Below, one piece after another: positions 22,791-28,617 of a stretch of DNA of 30,035 nt (position 1 is the stretch's first letter; each line of letters opens with the position of its first letter). The DNA lies in the IMG/VR virus record IMGVR_UViG_3300023176_001015, positions 1 through 30,035 of that record; one strand, given 5' to 3'. The position numbers were made by a program, and so were the translations under genes. The notes under the pieces were generated by a model. It did not search any database and was not told where the DNA came from. It saw only the letters and a list, made by a program, of their open reading frames with translations. The stretch is from a virus.

Positions 22791-24517
22791 GCAACGTACT
22801 AGAAGCCCTTCAGGGCGATTTTAAAGTATTTCTACAAGCCCTGTGGTCGCAACTAGACTTGCCCGAACCTACCAGAGCACAATATGCCATTGCAGATTAC
22901 TTGCAACACGGTCCTAAGCGTCTACAAATTCAGGCGTTCCGTGGTGTCGGTAAAAGTTGGATTACTGGCGCTTTTGTGCTCTGGACACTTTTTAATAATC
23001 CAGAAAAAAAGATCATGATTATTTCCGCTTCTAAAGAGCGTGCAGATAACATGAGTATTTTTCTTCAGAAGCTTATCATCGAAACTCCGTGGTTAAAACA
23101 TCTGCAACCAAAGAGTGATGACGCCCGTTGGAGCCGGATTAGCTTTGATGTTAACTGTGCTCCATCCCAGGCTCCGTCAGTTAAATCAGTTGGTATCACG
23201 GGTCAGCTTACGGGTTCACGTGCTGACTTGATGATTCTTGATGACGTAGAGGTGCCTGGTAACTCTATGACTGAAATGATGCGTGAGAAATTGTTGCAAC
23301 TCTGTACGGAGGCTGAATCAATTCTTACGCCAAAAGAGGATAGCCGAATCATGTATCTCGGCACCCCTCAGACCACCTTTACCATTTATCGTAAACTTGC
23401 AGAACGTAACTACCGCCCCTTTGTTTGGCCTGCTCGTGTACCTCGCAAACTGGCAAACTACGAGGGACTTATCGCACCCCAACTCCAAGAGGATATCGAC
23501 CAAGGTGCCGACCCCTGGAGTGTAACTGACCCCGACCGATTTAGCCATGATGATCTACTCGAACGTGAAGCGTCTATGGGACGCAGCAACTTCATGCTGC
23601 AGTTCATGCTTGACACAAGCCTCAGTGACGCTGAGAAATTCCCACTCAAGATGGCTGATCTTATCGTCACCAGTGTTAATCCTAAGTCCGCTCCTGATGA
23701 TATCATCTGGTGCAGCGATCCGAGAAACGTACTCAAAGAACTTCCTACTGTCGGGTTACCTGGAGACTATTTCTACAGCCCAATGCAGATCCAAGGAGAG
23801 TGGGGAGACTATCAAGAGACAATTTGCAGCGTTGACCCGTCGGGTAGAGGAACTGATGAGACAGCGGCAGCTTATATCTCCCAGCGAAACGGTTACTTGT
23901 ACTTGCATGAAGTGCGTGCTTACCGAGACGGCTACTCAGACAACACGCTCTTGGACATTCTCAAGGGGTGTAAGAAGTACAACGTTACAAAATTAGTTGT
24001 TGAAACTAACTTTGGTGATGGTCTTGTTGCAGAATTATTTAAAAAACACCTTGTACAAACCCAACAAGGTATCGACGTAGAAGAGGTGCGTGCTAATGTC
24101 CGTAAAGAAGAACGTATTATTGATGCCCTTGAGCCTATCCTTAATCAACACCGCCTTGTTGTTGATCGTTCTGTCATCGACTGGGACTACAACTCAAATA
24201 AAGACGACGCTCCAGAAAAACGTCTCCTCTATATGCTCTTCTATCAGATGAGCAGAATGTGTCGGGAGAAAGGTGCGGTTAGACATGATGACAGATTGGA
24301 TGCACTTGCACAAGGTGTTAAATACTTCACCGATGCAATGAGTATCTCGGCACAAGAGGTAATAAAGCAGCGTAAACGGGAAGATTGGAACGACATGCTA
24401 GAAGCGTTCCTAGACGACCCACAAACCGCCGTAAACCACTTAGCTTTAGGGATGAATTTAGAACAAAGACGTAAAGCAAGAGGGTTTACAAAAGGTCAGT
24501 CACCGACTTGGATTTGA
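22787..24517 (+). CDS. Terminase large subunit, T7 gp19-like
   Basis: 576 residues, near T7 gp19 (586). ATPase: Walker A F-R-G-V-G-K-S at 51-57, Walker B L-M-I-L-D-D-V-E at 148-155, and an L-G-T-P-Q coupling motif at 191-195. Nuclease: RNase H-like acidic residues at Asp350 (C-S-V-D-P-S-G), Glu406 (V-V-E-T) and the D-D-R-L-D cluster at 501-505. It pumps concatemeric DNA into proheads and cuts it at the terminal repeats. Start overlaps the upstream stop by four bases. It is the last structural/packaging gene before the genome-end region. Confidence 0.97.
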   Translation: MSNVLEALQGDFKVFLQALWSQLDLPEPTRAQYAIADYLQHGPKRLQIQAFRGVGKSWITGAFVLWTLFNNPEKKIMIISASKERADNMSIFLQKLIIETPWLKHLQPKSDDARWSRISFDVNCAPSQAPSVKSVGITGQLTGSRADLMILDDVEVPGNSMTEMMREKLLQLCTEAESILTPKEDSRIMYLGTPQTTFTIYRKLAERNYRPFVWPARVPRKLANYEGLIAPQLQEDIDQGADPWSVTDPDRFSHDDLLEREASMGRSNFMLQFMLDTSLSDAEKFPLKMADLIVTSVNPKSAPDDIIWCSDPRNVLKELPTVGLPGDYFYSPMQIQGEWGDYQETICSVDPSGRGTDETAAAYISQRNGYLYLHEVRAYRDGYSDNTLLDILKGCKKYNVTKLVVETNFGDGLVAELFKKHLVQTQQGIDVEEVRANVRKEERIIDALEPILNQHRLVVDRSVIDWDYNSNKDDAPEKRLLYMLFYQMSRMCREKGAVRHDDRLDALAQGVKYFTDAMSISAQEVIKQRKREDWNDMLEAFLDDPQTAVNHLALGMNLEQRRKARGFTKGQSPTWI

Positions 24518-24518
24518 C

Positions 24519-24543
24519 CGGTCCGTTATGTATACAGGAAGAA
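24519..24543 (+). repeat. 25-bp direct repeat, copy 1 (after terminase)
   Basis: Matches 29430-29454 at 23 of 25 positions (differences at positions 9 and 21). The shared cores are CGGTCCGT and ATGTATACAGG, ending in AGAA. In copy 2 the end reads TATACAGGGAGAA, which resembles the start-site part of T7 promoters (TATAGGGAGA). It lies two bases after the terminase stop, upstream of thyX, near where T7 has its phi-OR promoter. Confidence 0.7.
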
Positions 24544-24557
24544 GGGTGGACTTCCTG
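24535..24557 (+). promoter_or_regulatory. Hairpin CAGGAAG/CTTCCTG
   Basis: A perfect seven-base stem with a nine-base loop overlaps the right part of the 25-bp repeat. A second hairpin follows within five bases. Together they could end the structural transcript or protect RNA ends. Confidence 0.5.
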
Positions 24558-24561
24558 TAGT

Positions 24562-24587
24562 GGGGAGACGTAAAACTCTCCCCCTTT
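24562..24587 (+). terminator. Possible weak terminator hairpin after terminase
   Basis: GGGGAGA (24562-24568) pairs with TCTCCCC (24577-24583) over an eight-base loop, followed by only CTTT. The stem is strong but the T-run is short, so termination efficiency is uncertain. Confidence 0.45.
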
Positions 24588-24673
24588 ACTACCGACAGAA
24601 ACAAGACGACCAATTCTACTGACTCTTCTTACTGTTAATCCACCGACTGAATCAAAGACGCTTTTACTACTGT

Positions 24674-25315
24674 ATGTCCACCTCCCACCACACCGTACAG
24701 CTGGTTCACCACACTAACAAAGGTGATGAGTTAGTAGCCTATATGGCACGTGTATCTAACCCCGATAATCAGAACAACACTAAGACAAGTGCTCGTCTGA
24801 TTAGATACCTTATCGAACACCAACATTGGAGTCCGTTTGAGATGGTAAACATGTGCGTAGAGATCGAGACTACTCGTTCTATTGCTGCCCAAATACTTAG
24901 GCACCGTAGCTTTAGTTTCCAAGAGTTTAGCCAGCGTTATGCCGACGCTACACTGCTTGGTACCGGCGTTATGCCGGAGCTACGCCTGCAAGACACCAAG
25001 AATAGGCAGAATAGCATTGAGGTAGAAGAACAAGACCCGTTCCTCCAACGCTCCATACAAGACCTTTACAAGCATTCTGAGCAAGTCTATAAGCAACTGC
25101 TTAAAGCCGGTGTTGCAAAGGAGTGTGCACGTGATGTCCTTCCCCTTTCACAACCTACTCGTATGTACATGAACGGTACATTGCGGTCGTGGTTGCATTA
25201 CTGTCAGCTTCGGTGTGCAAACGGTACGCAAAAAGAGCATAAACTGATTGCGGATCAGTGTAAACAGCTCATTGCTGTGTGTTACCCGCAGGTTTATGCA
25301 GCTAACTGGGCGTAA
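24674..25315 (+). CDS. thyX: Flavin-dependent thymidylate synthase
   Basis: 213 residues. The ThyX signature R-H-R-x-x-S-x-x-x-x-S-x-R is complete at 76-88 (RHRSFSFQEFSQR). The C-terminal N-G-T-L-R-S-W-L-H-Y-C-x-L-R block (167-180) carries the substrate-binding Arg171. The enzyme methylates dUMP to dTMP using methylene-tetrahydrofolate and NAD(P)H with FAD, supplying thymidine for phage DNA. It stands alone after the terminase gene, at what should be the right genome end, with a 156-base leader and no clear ribosome site. It is the only nucleotide-metabolism gene in the window. Confidence 0.96.
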   Translation: MSTSHHTVQLVHHTNKGDELVAYMARVSNPDNQNNTKTSARLIRYLIEHQHWSPFEMVNMCVEIETTRSIAAQILRHRSFSFQEFSQRYADATLLGTGVMPELRLQDTKNRQNSIEVEEQDPFLQRSIQDLYKHSEQVYKQLLKAGVAKECARDVLPLSQPTRMYMNGTLRSWLHYCQLRCANGTQKEHKLIADQCKQLIAVCYPQVYAANWA

Positions 25316-25326
25316 ACCGTAGATTT

Positions 25327-25354
25327 TTAACAAAAATTTCTGAAGTCTTATACT
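25327..25354 (+). promoter_or_regulatory. Sigma-70-type early promoter
   Basis: TTAACA (25327-25332), 16-base spacer, TATACT (25349-25354); predicted start near 25361. It points toward the early genes and RNA polymerase, as the T7 A1-A3 host promoters do. Confidence 0.7.
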
Positions 25355-25360
25355 ACGTGT

Positions 25361-25431
25361 GGGCACGGACGCTTCCCCCCGTGGGGGTACCCGTGTCGCG
25401 TGCAGGGATGCACCGGTCCCCGCCCGTGCTC
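25361..25431 (+). ncRNA. Possible structured RNA at the predicted early transcript start
   Basis: An eight-pair closing helix (GGGCACGG 25361-25368 with CCGTGCTC 25424-25431, one G-U) encloses two hairpins: CCCCC/GGGGG (25375-25387) and GTGCA-GGGA-TGCAC (25400-25413), the latter with a GNRA-type tetraloop. The fold starts at the predicted transcription start. It may be a 5' leader element or small RNA, but could also be a DNA structure at the genome end. No covariation evidence is available. Confidence 0.35.
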
Positions 25432-25481
25432 GCCCGTAGTAACCCGCGCAACACCGGCGCTACGCCGCGCATCACCGCACG

Positions 25482-25521
25482 CAACCGGCTGGAACCGGCT
25501 CAACACTGCTCCAAACCGGCT
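25482..25521 (+). repeat. Three AACCGGCT short repeats
   Basis: The octamer occurs three times within about 40 bases, the first two ten bases apart and the third about twenty further on; two copies continue as GG. It could be a binding-site cluster or simple local duplication. Confidence 0.5.
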
Positions 25522-25566
25522 GGTGCTGCTGCACTTCTGCCGATCTGTGGCGACACATTAGGACAT

Positions 25567-25596
25567 TTGATAGGACAGATAAGCATCGCTGATAAC
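25567..25596 (+). promoter_or_regulatory. Possible second sigma-70 promoter
   Basis: TTGATA (25567-25572), 18-base spacer, GATAAC (25591-25596). The -35 is good, the -10 is only a partial match. T7-like early regions often have several host promoters in a row. Confidence 0.35.
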
Positions 25597-25690
25597 CACT
25601 GCACTGCAATGGATCTGATCCGGTATTGTGCCAGTATTCCAAAGTGTCCACCACCATTGAGCCGCTTCGAGCTGCTACCATGACATGAGA

Positions 25691-25764
25691 TGACTGATTG
25701 AAGGTCTTGATCTCGACTCTCCCTGTTAAGGGGGAGGAGAGTCTCGATCTTCAACCATCAGTCA
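25691..25764 (+). repeat. Long imperfect hairpin (74 nt)
   Basis: Three paired blocks lie in register: TGACTGAT 25691-25698 with ATCAGTCA 25757-25764, TGAAG 25699-25703 with CTTCA 25749-25753, and GACTCTCC 25715-25722 with GGAGAGTC 25736-25743. A three-base bulge and one internal loop separate them. That is 21 pairs. No T-run follows, so it is not a typical terminator; an RNase III-type processing site or a genome-end structure fits better. Confidence 0.6.
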
Positions 25765-25835
25765 CTCCCACCGAACCTCGACAACTTCATAAGCAGCTCG
25801 TTACAGTGGTGGCGACCAACCCCGTGGGTTCCTGG

Positions 25836-25948
25836 GGTGAGAGCTGGTAGACACATCAAGCGGCGAGGCACAGCCGCTATACAAGTATGCTCATGCCACC
25901 AGCTGCACGGTGCACCGGCGCCCTGCCCGTTCGAGTCGGGCTGTATGC
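25836..25948 (+). other. tRNA-like fragments (D-arm and T-arm), no complete cloverleaf
   Basis: GTG-AGAGCTGGTAGA-CAC looks like a leucine/serine-type D-arm. Further on, GCCCG-TTCGAGT-CGGGC is a perfect T-arm with consensus loop. Between them AGCGGC pairs with GCCGCT over an eight-base loop, and AGCTGGT pairs with ACCAGCT. No acceptor stem pairs across the whole element and the anticodon arm is abnormal. It may be a decayed tRNA, part of an attachment site, or a different structured RNA. Confidence 0.35.
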
Positions 25949-25998
25949 TATTGCTGCTCCACAAGGATGCAGCTCCCTGTTCACTTACCATTCACAAC

Positions 25999-26229
25999 AT
26001 GTTCTTCCCTGTCACTCGTCGTACCTCTGACGCTGTTGCTCAACTGCTCGTCAGCCCTGTGCTTGGCGTTGTGCTCGTTGAGTTCGCCAACGGCTACAGC
26101 TACGAGTACACCAACGTTAGCCGCCGTGCTATCGCTAACCTGCTGCTCAATCCTAACATGAGTCTTGGGTTCTGGGTTAACCAGAACTGCGTTGCTCCTA
26201 AGCGTACTGCTTGCCTCAGCCTCGCCTGA
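25999..26229 (+). CDS. KTSC-like small early protein
   Basis: 76 residues. The segment V-L-G-V-V-L-V-E-F-A-N-G-Y-S-Y-E-Y-T-N-V, followed by a helix and S-L-G-F-W-V-N-Q-N, matches the beta-beta-helix pattern of KTSC-domain proteins (function poorly known, some linked to nucleic-acid handling). Start 25999 is chosen because the open frame upstream runs through the structured noncoding region. It is the first early gene. The leader has TGTTCACT 13 bases before the ATG, as does the next gene. Confidence 0.65.
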   Translation: MFFPVTRRTSDAVAQLLVSPVLGVVLVEFANGYSYEYTNVSRRAIANLLLNPNMSLGFWVNQNCVAPKRTACLSLA

Positions 26230-26234
26230 TGTAG

Positions 26235-26302
26235 GTTACACTGAGGGGATACGTCCCCTCTCTGTAGCCCACAAGCTACACTTGTTCACTCGTTACATAT
26301 AC
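26235..26302 (+). promoter_or_regulatory. Leader module A, upstream of the ArdA-like gene
   Basis: GTTACACT(G)AGG at 26235, a perfect hairpin GAGGGGA-TACG-TCCCCTC (26243-26260), then CTGTAGC (26262-26268) and GCTACA (26275-26280) forming a hairpin with a six-base loop 22 bases before the ATG. The same order is seen before the gene at 26812. No Shine-Dalgarno is visible. Confidence 0.6.
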
Positions 26303-26713
26303 ATGACTGCAACCGTCACCGCATCTGCCCAAGCTCGCTACGAGCAGTGGTACGACAGCAAGGACGCAGACACTCAGGCTCTCATCGACGAGATCCACGA
26401 GTCCACCTCGTTTATCATTGACGAGGATGAGTATGATGCATTTATCCACGAGCTTGACGCTGACCTAAGCATCACCACTGCTGAGCAGTTCTGTGATGCA
26501 TTCTTTGGTGAGCATGAAGGCGTTGGTGATCACGTCACCACTGCATTCACTGAGCAACTCATCGACGATTGCTACTCTCACGAGATCGAGTCAATGCCTA
26601 GCTTCCTGCAAAACGCTATTGACTACGAGCTTGTGTGGTATCAGTCCATGCGTTATGACTACTACGATCTGGAGTTCAAGGGTAACACCTACTTCTTCAA
26701 TCGTAACGTCTGA
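26303..26713 (+). CDS. ArdA-like antirestriction protein (acidic DNA mimic)
   Basis: 136 residues with about 30 Asp/Glu against 5 Lys/Arg, so strongly acidic. The C-terminal half resembles ArdA: an A-E-Q-F-C-D-A-F-F-G-E-H-E block, then F-L-Q-N-A-I-D-Y-E, and the closing L-E-F-K-G-N-T-Y-F-F-N-R-N-V (in ArdA, N-G-H-V-F-R). ArdA proteins mimic B-form DNA and block type I restriction enzymes. As the second gene of the early region it holds the place of T7 0.3 (Ocr), an unrelated DNA mimic. Start 26303 follows leader module A; the frame is open upstream but overlaps the previous gene. Confidence 0.75.
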   Translation: MTATVTASAQARYEQWYDSKDADTQALIDEIHESTSFIIDEDEYDAFIHELDADLSITTAEQFCDAFFGEHEGVGDHVTTAFTEQLIDDCYSHEIESMPSFLQNAIDYELVWYQSMRYDYYDLEFKGNTYFFNRNV

Positions 26714-26737
26714 GGTAGCTCGCTAGCTCGCTTGATA

Positions 26738-26811
26738 GTTACACTTAGGCATCGCTACTTAGCGTTGCTTTTCTGTAGCTCTCATGCTACGTGTCCTTTA
26801 CACACAACAAC
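26738..26811 (+). promoter_or_regulatory. Leader module B, upstream of the gene at 26812
   Basis: GTTACACTTAGG (26738-26749) leads into a hairpin (GCATCGCT-ACTT-AGCGTTGC, one mismatch) followed by TTTT, then CTGTAGC (26773-26779) and GCTAC (26786-26790) with a six-base loop 21 bases before the ATG. It is a diverged copy of leader module A. The first hairpin could act as a weak terminator or attenuator. Confidence 0.6.
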
Positions 26812-27033
26812 ATGAACGTCTACGTTGTCACTCACCGCTACCCGTACTCTGATACGGATTGTGTATCCGTGTATCAGAACATGGACGCAGTGATGCACAA
26901 GATGGAGATCATTCGTCTTCACGGTATGGATGAACTCGAAGAGATTAAGATCGAGTGCACTGAAGTTATCGACGAAGATACTGCACTTGAACGTCTCAAC
27001 AATGTCCGCAAGTACAAAGAAAAGAATGACTGA
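26812..27033 (+). CDS. Small early protein of 73 residues, unknown
   Basis: The product begins M-N-V-Y-V-V-T-H-R-Y and has a beta-strand/helix pattern with an acidic centre (DELEEIKIECTEVIDED) and a Lys-rich end. No family recognised. ATG 26812 is preferred over an in-frame GTG at 26791 because it keeps the same distance to the leader hairpin as in module A. Its stop overlaps the next start by eight bases. Confidence 0.65.
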   Translation: MNVYVVTHRYPYSDTDCVSVYQNMDAVMHKMEIIRLHGMDELEEIKIECTEVIDEDTALERLNNVRKYKEKND

Positions 27034-27202
27034 TATGGAATACCAAGTTCTCTACACCAATGGGCGTGATGTCTCCGCCTGTGAATACGTGACTGCTCGC
27101 TCAGTCATGGAGGCATGGAGCAAGGGTGCTGCCCGTGCTCAAGGACGTGAGCGTGTGCTCAACGTTTACCCTCTCAACCTGCAAACTTACAAGGAGTTCT
27201 GA
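27026..27202 (+). CDS. Small early protein of 58 residues, unknown
   Basis: ATG 27026 overlaps the upstream stop in the pattern ATGACTGA; a second ATG at 27035 is also possible. The sequence E-Y-Q-V-L-Y-T-N-G-R-D-V-S, followed by an Ala-rich helix and V-L-N-V-Y-P-L, suggests a small alpha/beta fold. No family recognised. Confidence 0.6.
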   Translation: MTDMEYQVLYTNGRDVSACEYVTARSVMEAWSKGAARAQGRERVLNVYPLNLQTYKEF

Positions 27203-27393
27203 TGATCAGCAACACATGCTACGACCTGATCAACATCTCAACAGATTTGATTAACTACTGGACTCGTGTCTTGCACAACAAAACATTGCTCCAGTATGTT
27301 GACCCACTGCATGAGTACAAGGAGAATCACATTGACCTGTACCGCTACATTGCGTGGGCAGAAGACTACAATCAATCCGAAGAAAACTACTGA
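27202..27393 (+). CDS. Small early protein of 63 residues, unknown
   Basis: Starts on the last base of the previous stop (TGATG) with a good ribosome site (AGGAG about eight bases upstream). It is acidic, Tyr- and Asn-rich and probably helical; no membrane segment. No family recognised. Confidence 0.6.
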   Translation: MISNTCYDLINISTDLINYWTRVLHNKTLLQYVDPLHEYKENHIDLYRYIAWAEDYNQSEENY

Positions 27394-27548
27394 TGCCTGA
27401 AACTAACATCATCCTCGCAGTTATCGGCTGCGTTGGTCTACTCTCTACCCTTGCTGTGTACTCTCGTGCCAACAATGCTAACACCCGTTATGAACGCCGA
27501 CTCCTACGACAGCGACACGTTGTCGATGTTGCACATGGCGATGAGTGA
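27393..27548 (+). CDS. Small single-pass membrane protein (51 residues)
   Basis: ATG shares a base with the upstream TGA. Residues 5-24 (N-I-I-L-A-V-I-G-C-V-G-L-L-S-T-L-A-V-Y-S) form one membrane helix, followed by an Arg-rich cytoplasmic tail. It could affect host membrane functions early in infection; function unknown. Confidence 0.6.
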   Translation: MPETNIILAVIGCVGLLSTLAVYSRANNANTRYERRLLRQRHVVDVAHGDE

Positions 27549-27660
27549 TAGTATGCGTTGCCTTGATTTACCTTGGCAATCTACTATTAACAAGACCGAC
27601 CAAGGGTATGACCGTTGGTTGGCAATGTACCTATCCTACGTTGACATTCTGAATGACTAG
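27541..27660 (+). CDS. Very small early protein (39 residues; alternative start gives 56)
   Basis: ATG 27541 overlaps the previous stop by eight bases (ATGAGTGA), the same arrangement as other junctions here. ATG 27490 is an alternative that adds 17 acidic/Met-rich residues. The product has a Trp/Tyr-rich C-terminus (G-Y-D-R-W-L-A-M-Y-L-S-Y-V-D). No family recognised. Confidence 0.5.
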   Translation: MSDSMRCLDLPWQSTINKTDQGYDRWLAMYLSYVDILND

Positions 27661-27868
27661 ATCTCGTGAATGGCTGCTACTTAACGCAGTCGAAGCCTGG
27701 CTACACCACTATCGCACACCCAACACACCTACGGTTGAGCAGTATAAACAACTGCAATCCGAGTTACATGATGCGTACATGCAATCATTGAGCAAGGACG
27801 CACCACCTGAACCTAAACCTATCACCAAACGGAGGACTACTCGTGGCAAAGTTCAAGATGCCAAGTGA
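27653..27868 (+). CDS. Small early protein of 71 residues, unknown
   Basis: ATGACTAG overlap with the upstream stop. The first ~50 residues are helical (R-E-W-L-L-L-N-A-V-E-A-W-L-H-H-Y); the C-terminus is Pro/Lys/Arg-rich (KPITKRRTTRGK), suggesting nucleic-acid contact. No family recognised. Confidence 0.6.
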   Translation: MTRSREWLLLNAVEAWLHHYRTPNTPTVEQYKQLQSELHDAYMQSLSKDAPPEPKPITKRRTTRGKVQDAK

Positions 27869-28070
27869 TATTCTTGTGGGTCAATACCTACAGTTCATTG
27901 CTCTCACTCTTGCAGCTGCTATCGCTGCACTCTATACATGTGGTTACATGTTAGGTGAGTGGGTACACAACACCAACCAATTTCTTAGCAAGGACGTACA
28001 CCAATGGTTCACAATCATCCGCCAAAACTGTATGAAGTCACGCTACGTTCAGGCACTATCTCTCTATTAG
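27843..28070 (+). CDS. Small membrane protein (75 residues)
   Basis: GTG start at 27843 (GGAGGACTACTC lies just upstream, a strong ribosome site); ATG 27858 is an alternative. A hydrophobic helix spans about residues 16-38 (LQFIALTLAAAIAALYTCGY). It overlaps both neighbours. Function unknown. Confidence 0.6.
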   Translation: MAKFKMPSDILVGQYLQFIALTLAAAIAALYTCGYMLGEWVHNTNQFLSKDVHQWFTIIRQNCMKSRYVQALSLY

Positions 28071-28165
28071 CGCCCGATTCTGAGTCAGCCGCATGGATGG
28101 CTCTAGAATTGTCCCATGAACGTAACGATGAACTTGTAGATGTGAGGTTAGCTGATGAGTGGTAA
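28004..28165 (+). CDS. 53-residue early protein, unknown
   Basis: ATG 28004 to TAA 28163-28165, in a different frame from the genes it overlaps on both sides. The product has Y-E-V-T-L-R-S-G-T-I-S near the start, then A-W-M-A-L-E-L-S and a final acidic V-R-L-A-D-E-W. This beta-hairpin plus helix plan looks like short conserved cyanophage proteins I have seen, without a known role. It fills what would otherwise be a gap in the operon. Confidence 0.6.
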   Translation: MVHNHPPKLYEVTLRSGTISLLAPDSESAAWMALELSHERNDELVDVRLADEW

Positions 28166-28478
28166 GCGTGAGTACTTTCCCAACAACTGGCAAGAGTTCA
28201 AGGACGCACCTGATGAGGTTTTCCAACAACACTCCTTTGAGGAGGTCATGGACTGGAAGGTAGCAGGTTGGGAGCTGCCTGGTTCTGTTGCTTGTATCAT
28301 CCGTGTGCACAATGCAGATGGTAAGATCAAAGAGCATGTGTACCAACGTGAGCACGCTGCTCAAGAGAAGGTACGCAAACTTATGAAAACACCGCACATT
28401 GAGTTTACAGTGTGCAACCATGATTCAATCAACCACATTATCATGGGACCTTTTGAGGACGAACTTAACGATGACTGA
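28155..28478 (+). CDS. Early protein of 107 residues, unknown
   Basis: ATG 28155 overlaps the previous gene by 11 bases. The sequence contains F-P-N-N-W-Q-E-F-K-D-A-P and a central strand pair (V-A-C-I-I-R-V-H-N, then IEFTVCNHDSINHI). Mixed charge, no membrane segment and no enzyme motif. It is the largest unknown early gene after the ArdA-like gene. Confidence 0.65.
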   Translation: MSGKREYFPNNWQEFKDAPDEVFQQHSFEEVMDWKVAGWELPGSVACIIRVHNADGKIKEHVYQREHAAQEKVRKLMKTPHIEFTVCNHDSINHIIMGPFEDELNDD

Positions 28479-28614
28479 AACCACCCTTCAACGCCGCACT
28501 GCTCAACTCATCTCTGAGATTGAGCTGCACCCTGATCGTGAAGAGCTGTTGCAAATTATGCAAGAACAGCTGCTTGAAGATTATCTTGATGAACCCTGTA
28601 TTGTTATTGAATAG
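28471..28614 (+). CDS. 47-residue acidic helical protein, unknown
   Basis: ATGACTGA overlap with the upstream stop. The product is Glu/Leu/Gln-rich and probably one long helix (ELLQIMQEQLLEDYLDEP). It ends three bases before the RNA polymerase start, so it is likely coupled to polymerase translation. Confidence 0.6.
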   Translation: MTETTLQRRTAQLISEIELHPDREELLQIMQEQLLEDYLDEPCIVIE

Positions 28615-28617
28615 CCT

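Larger units (their letters stand above)
25316..25998 (+). other. Gene-free genome-end/early control region
   Basis: About 680 bases without a convincing gene, between the last late gene (thyX) and the first early gene. Contents in order: sigma-70 promoter (25327-25354), visibly GC-rich structured segment (25361-25530), three AACCGGCT copies, a possible second promoter (25567-25596), a long imperfect hairpin (25691-25764), and tRNA-like fragments (25836-25948). In T7-like phages this is where the direct terminal repeats meet in a concatemer and where host promoters sit. Exact terminal-repeat ends cannot be placed from sequence alone. Confidence 0.65.

Noticed and set aside
25357-25683. GTG-started 108-residue frame in the GC-rich region
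   Set aside because: It starts at or before the predicted transcription start, has no ribosome site, and gives an Arg/Pro/Ala-rich low-complexity product; the DNA is better explained by RNA or DNA structure.
25836-25948. A functional tRNA gene
   Set aside because: D-arm and T-arm match, but no acceptor stem pairs, the anticodon arm has an eight-base loop without the usual U33, and the spacer before the T-arm is too long.
25837-25998. N-terminal extension of the KTSC-like gene
   Set aside because: The frame is open, but it covers the tRNA-like fragments and yields Cys/His-rich sequence with no domain; ATG 25999 begins the recognisable protein.
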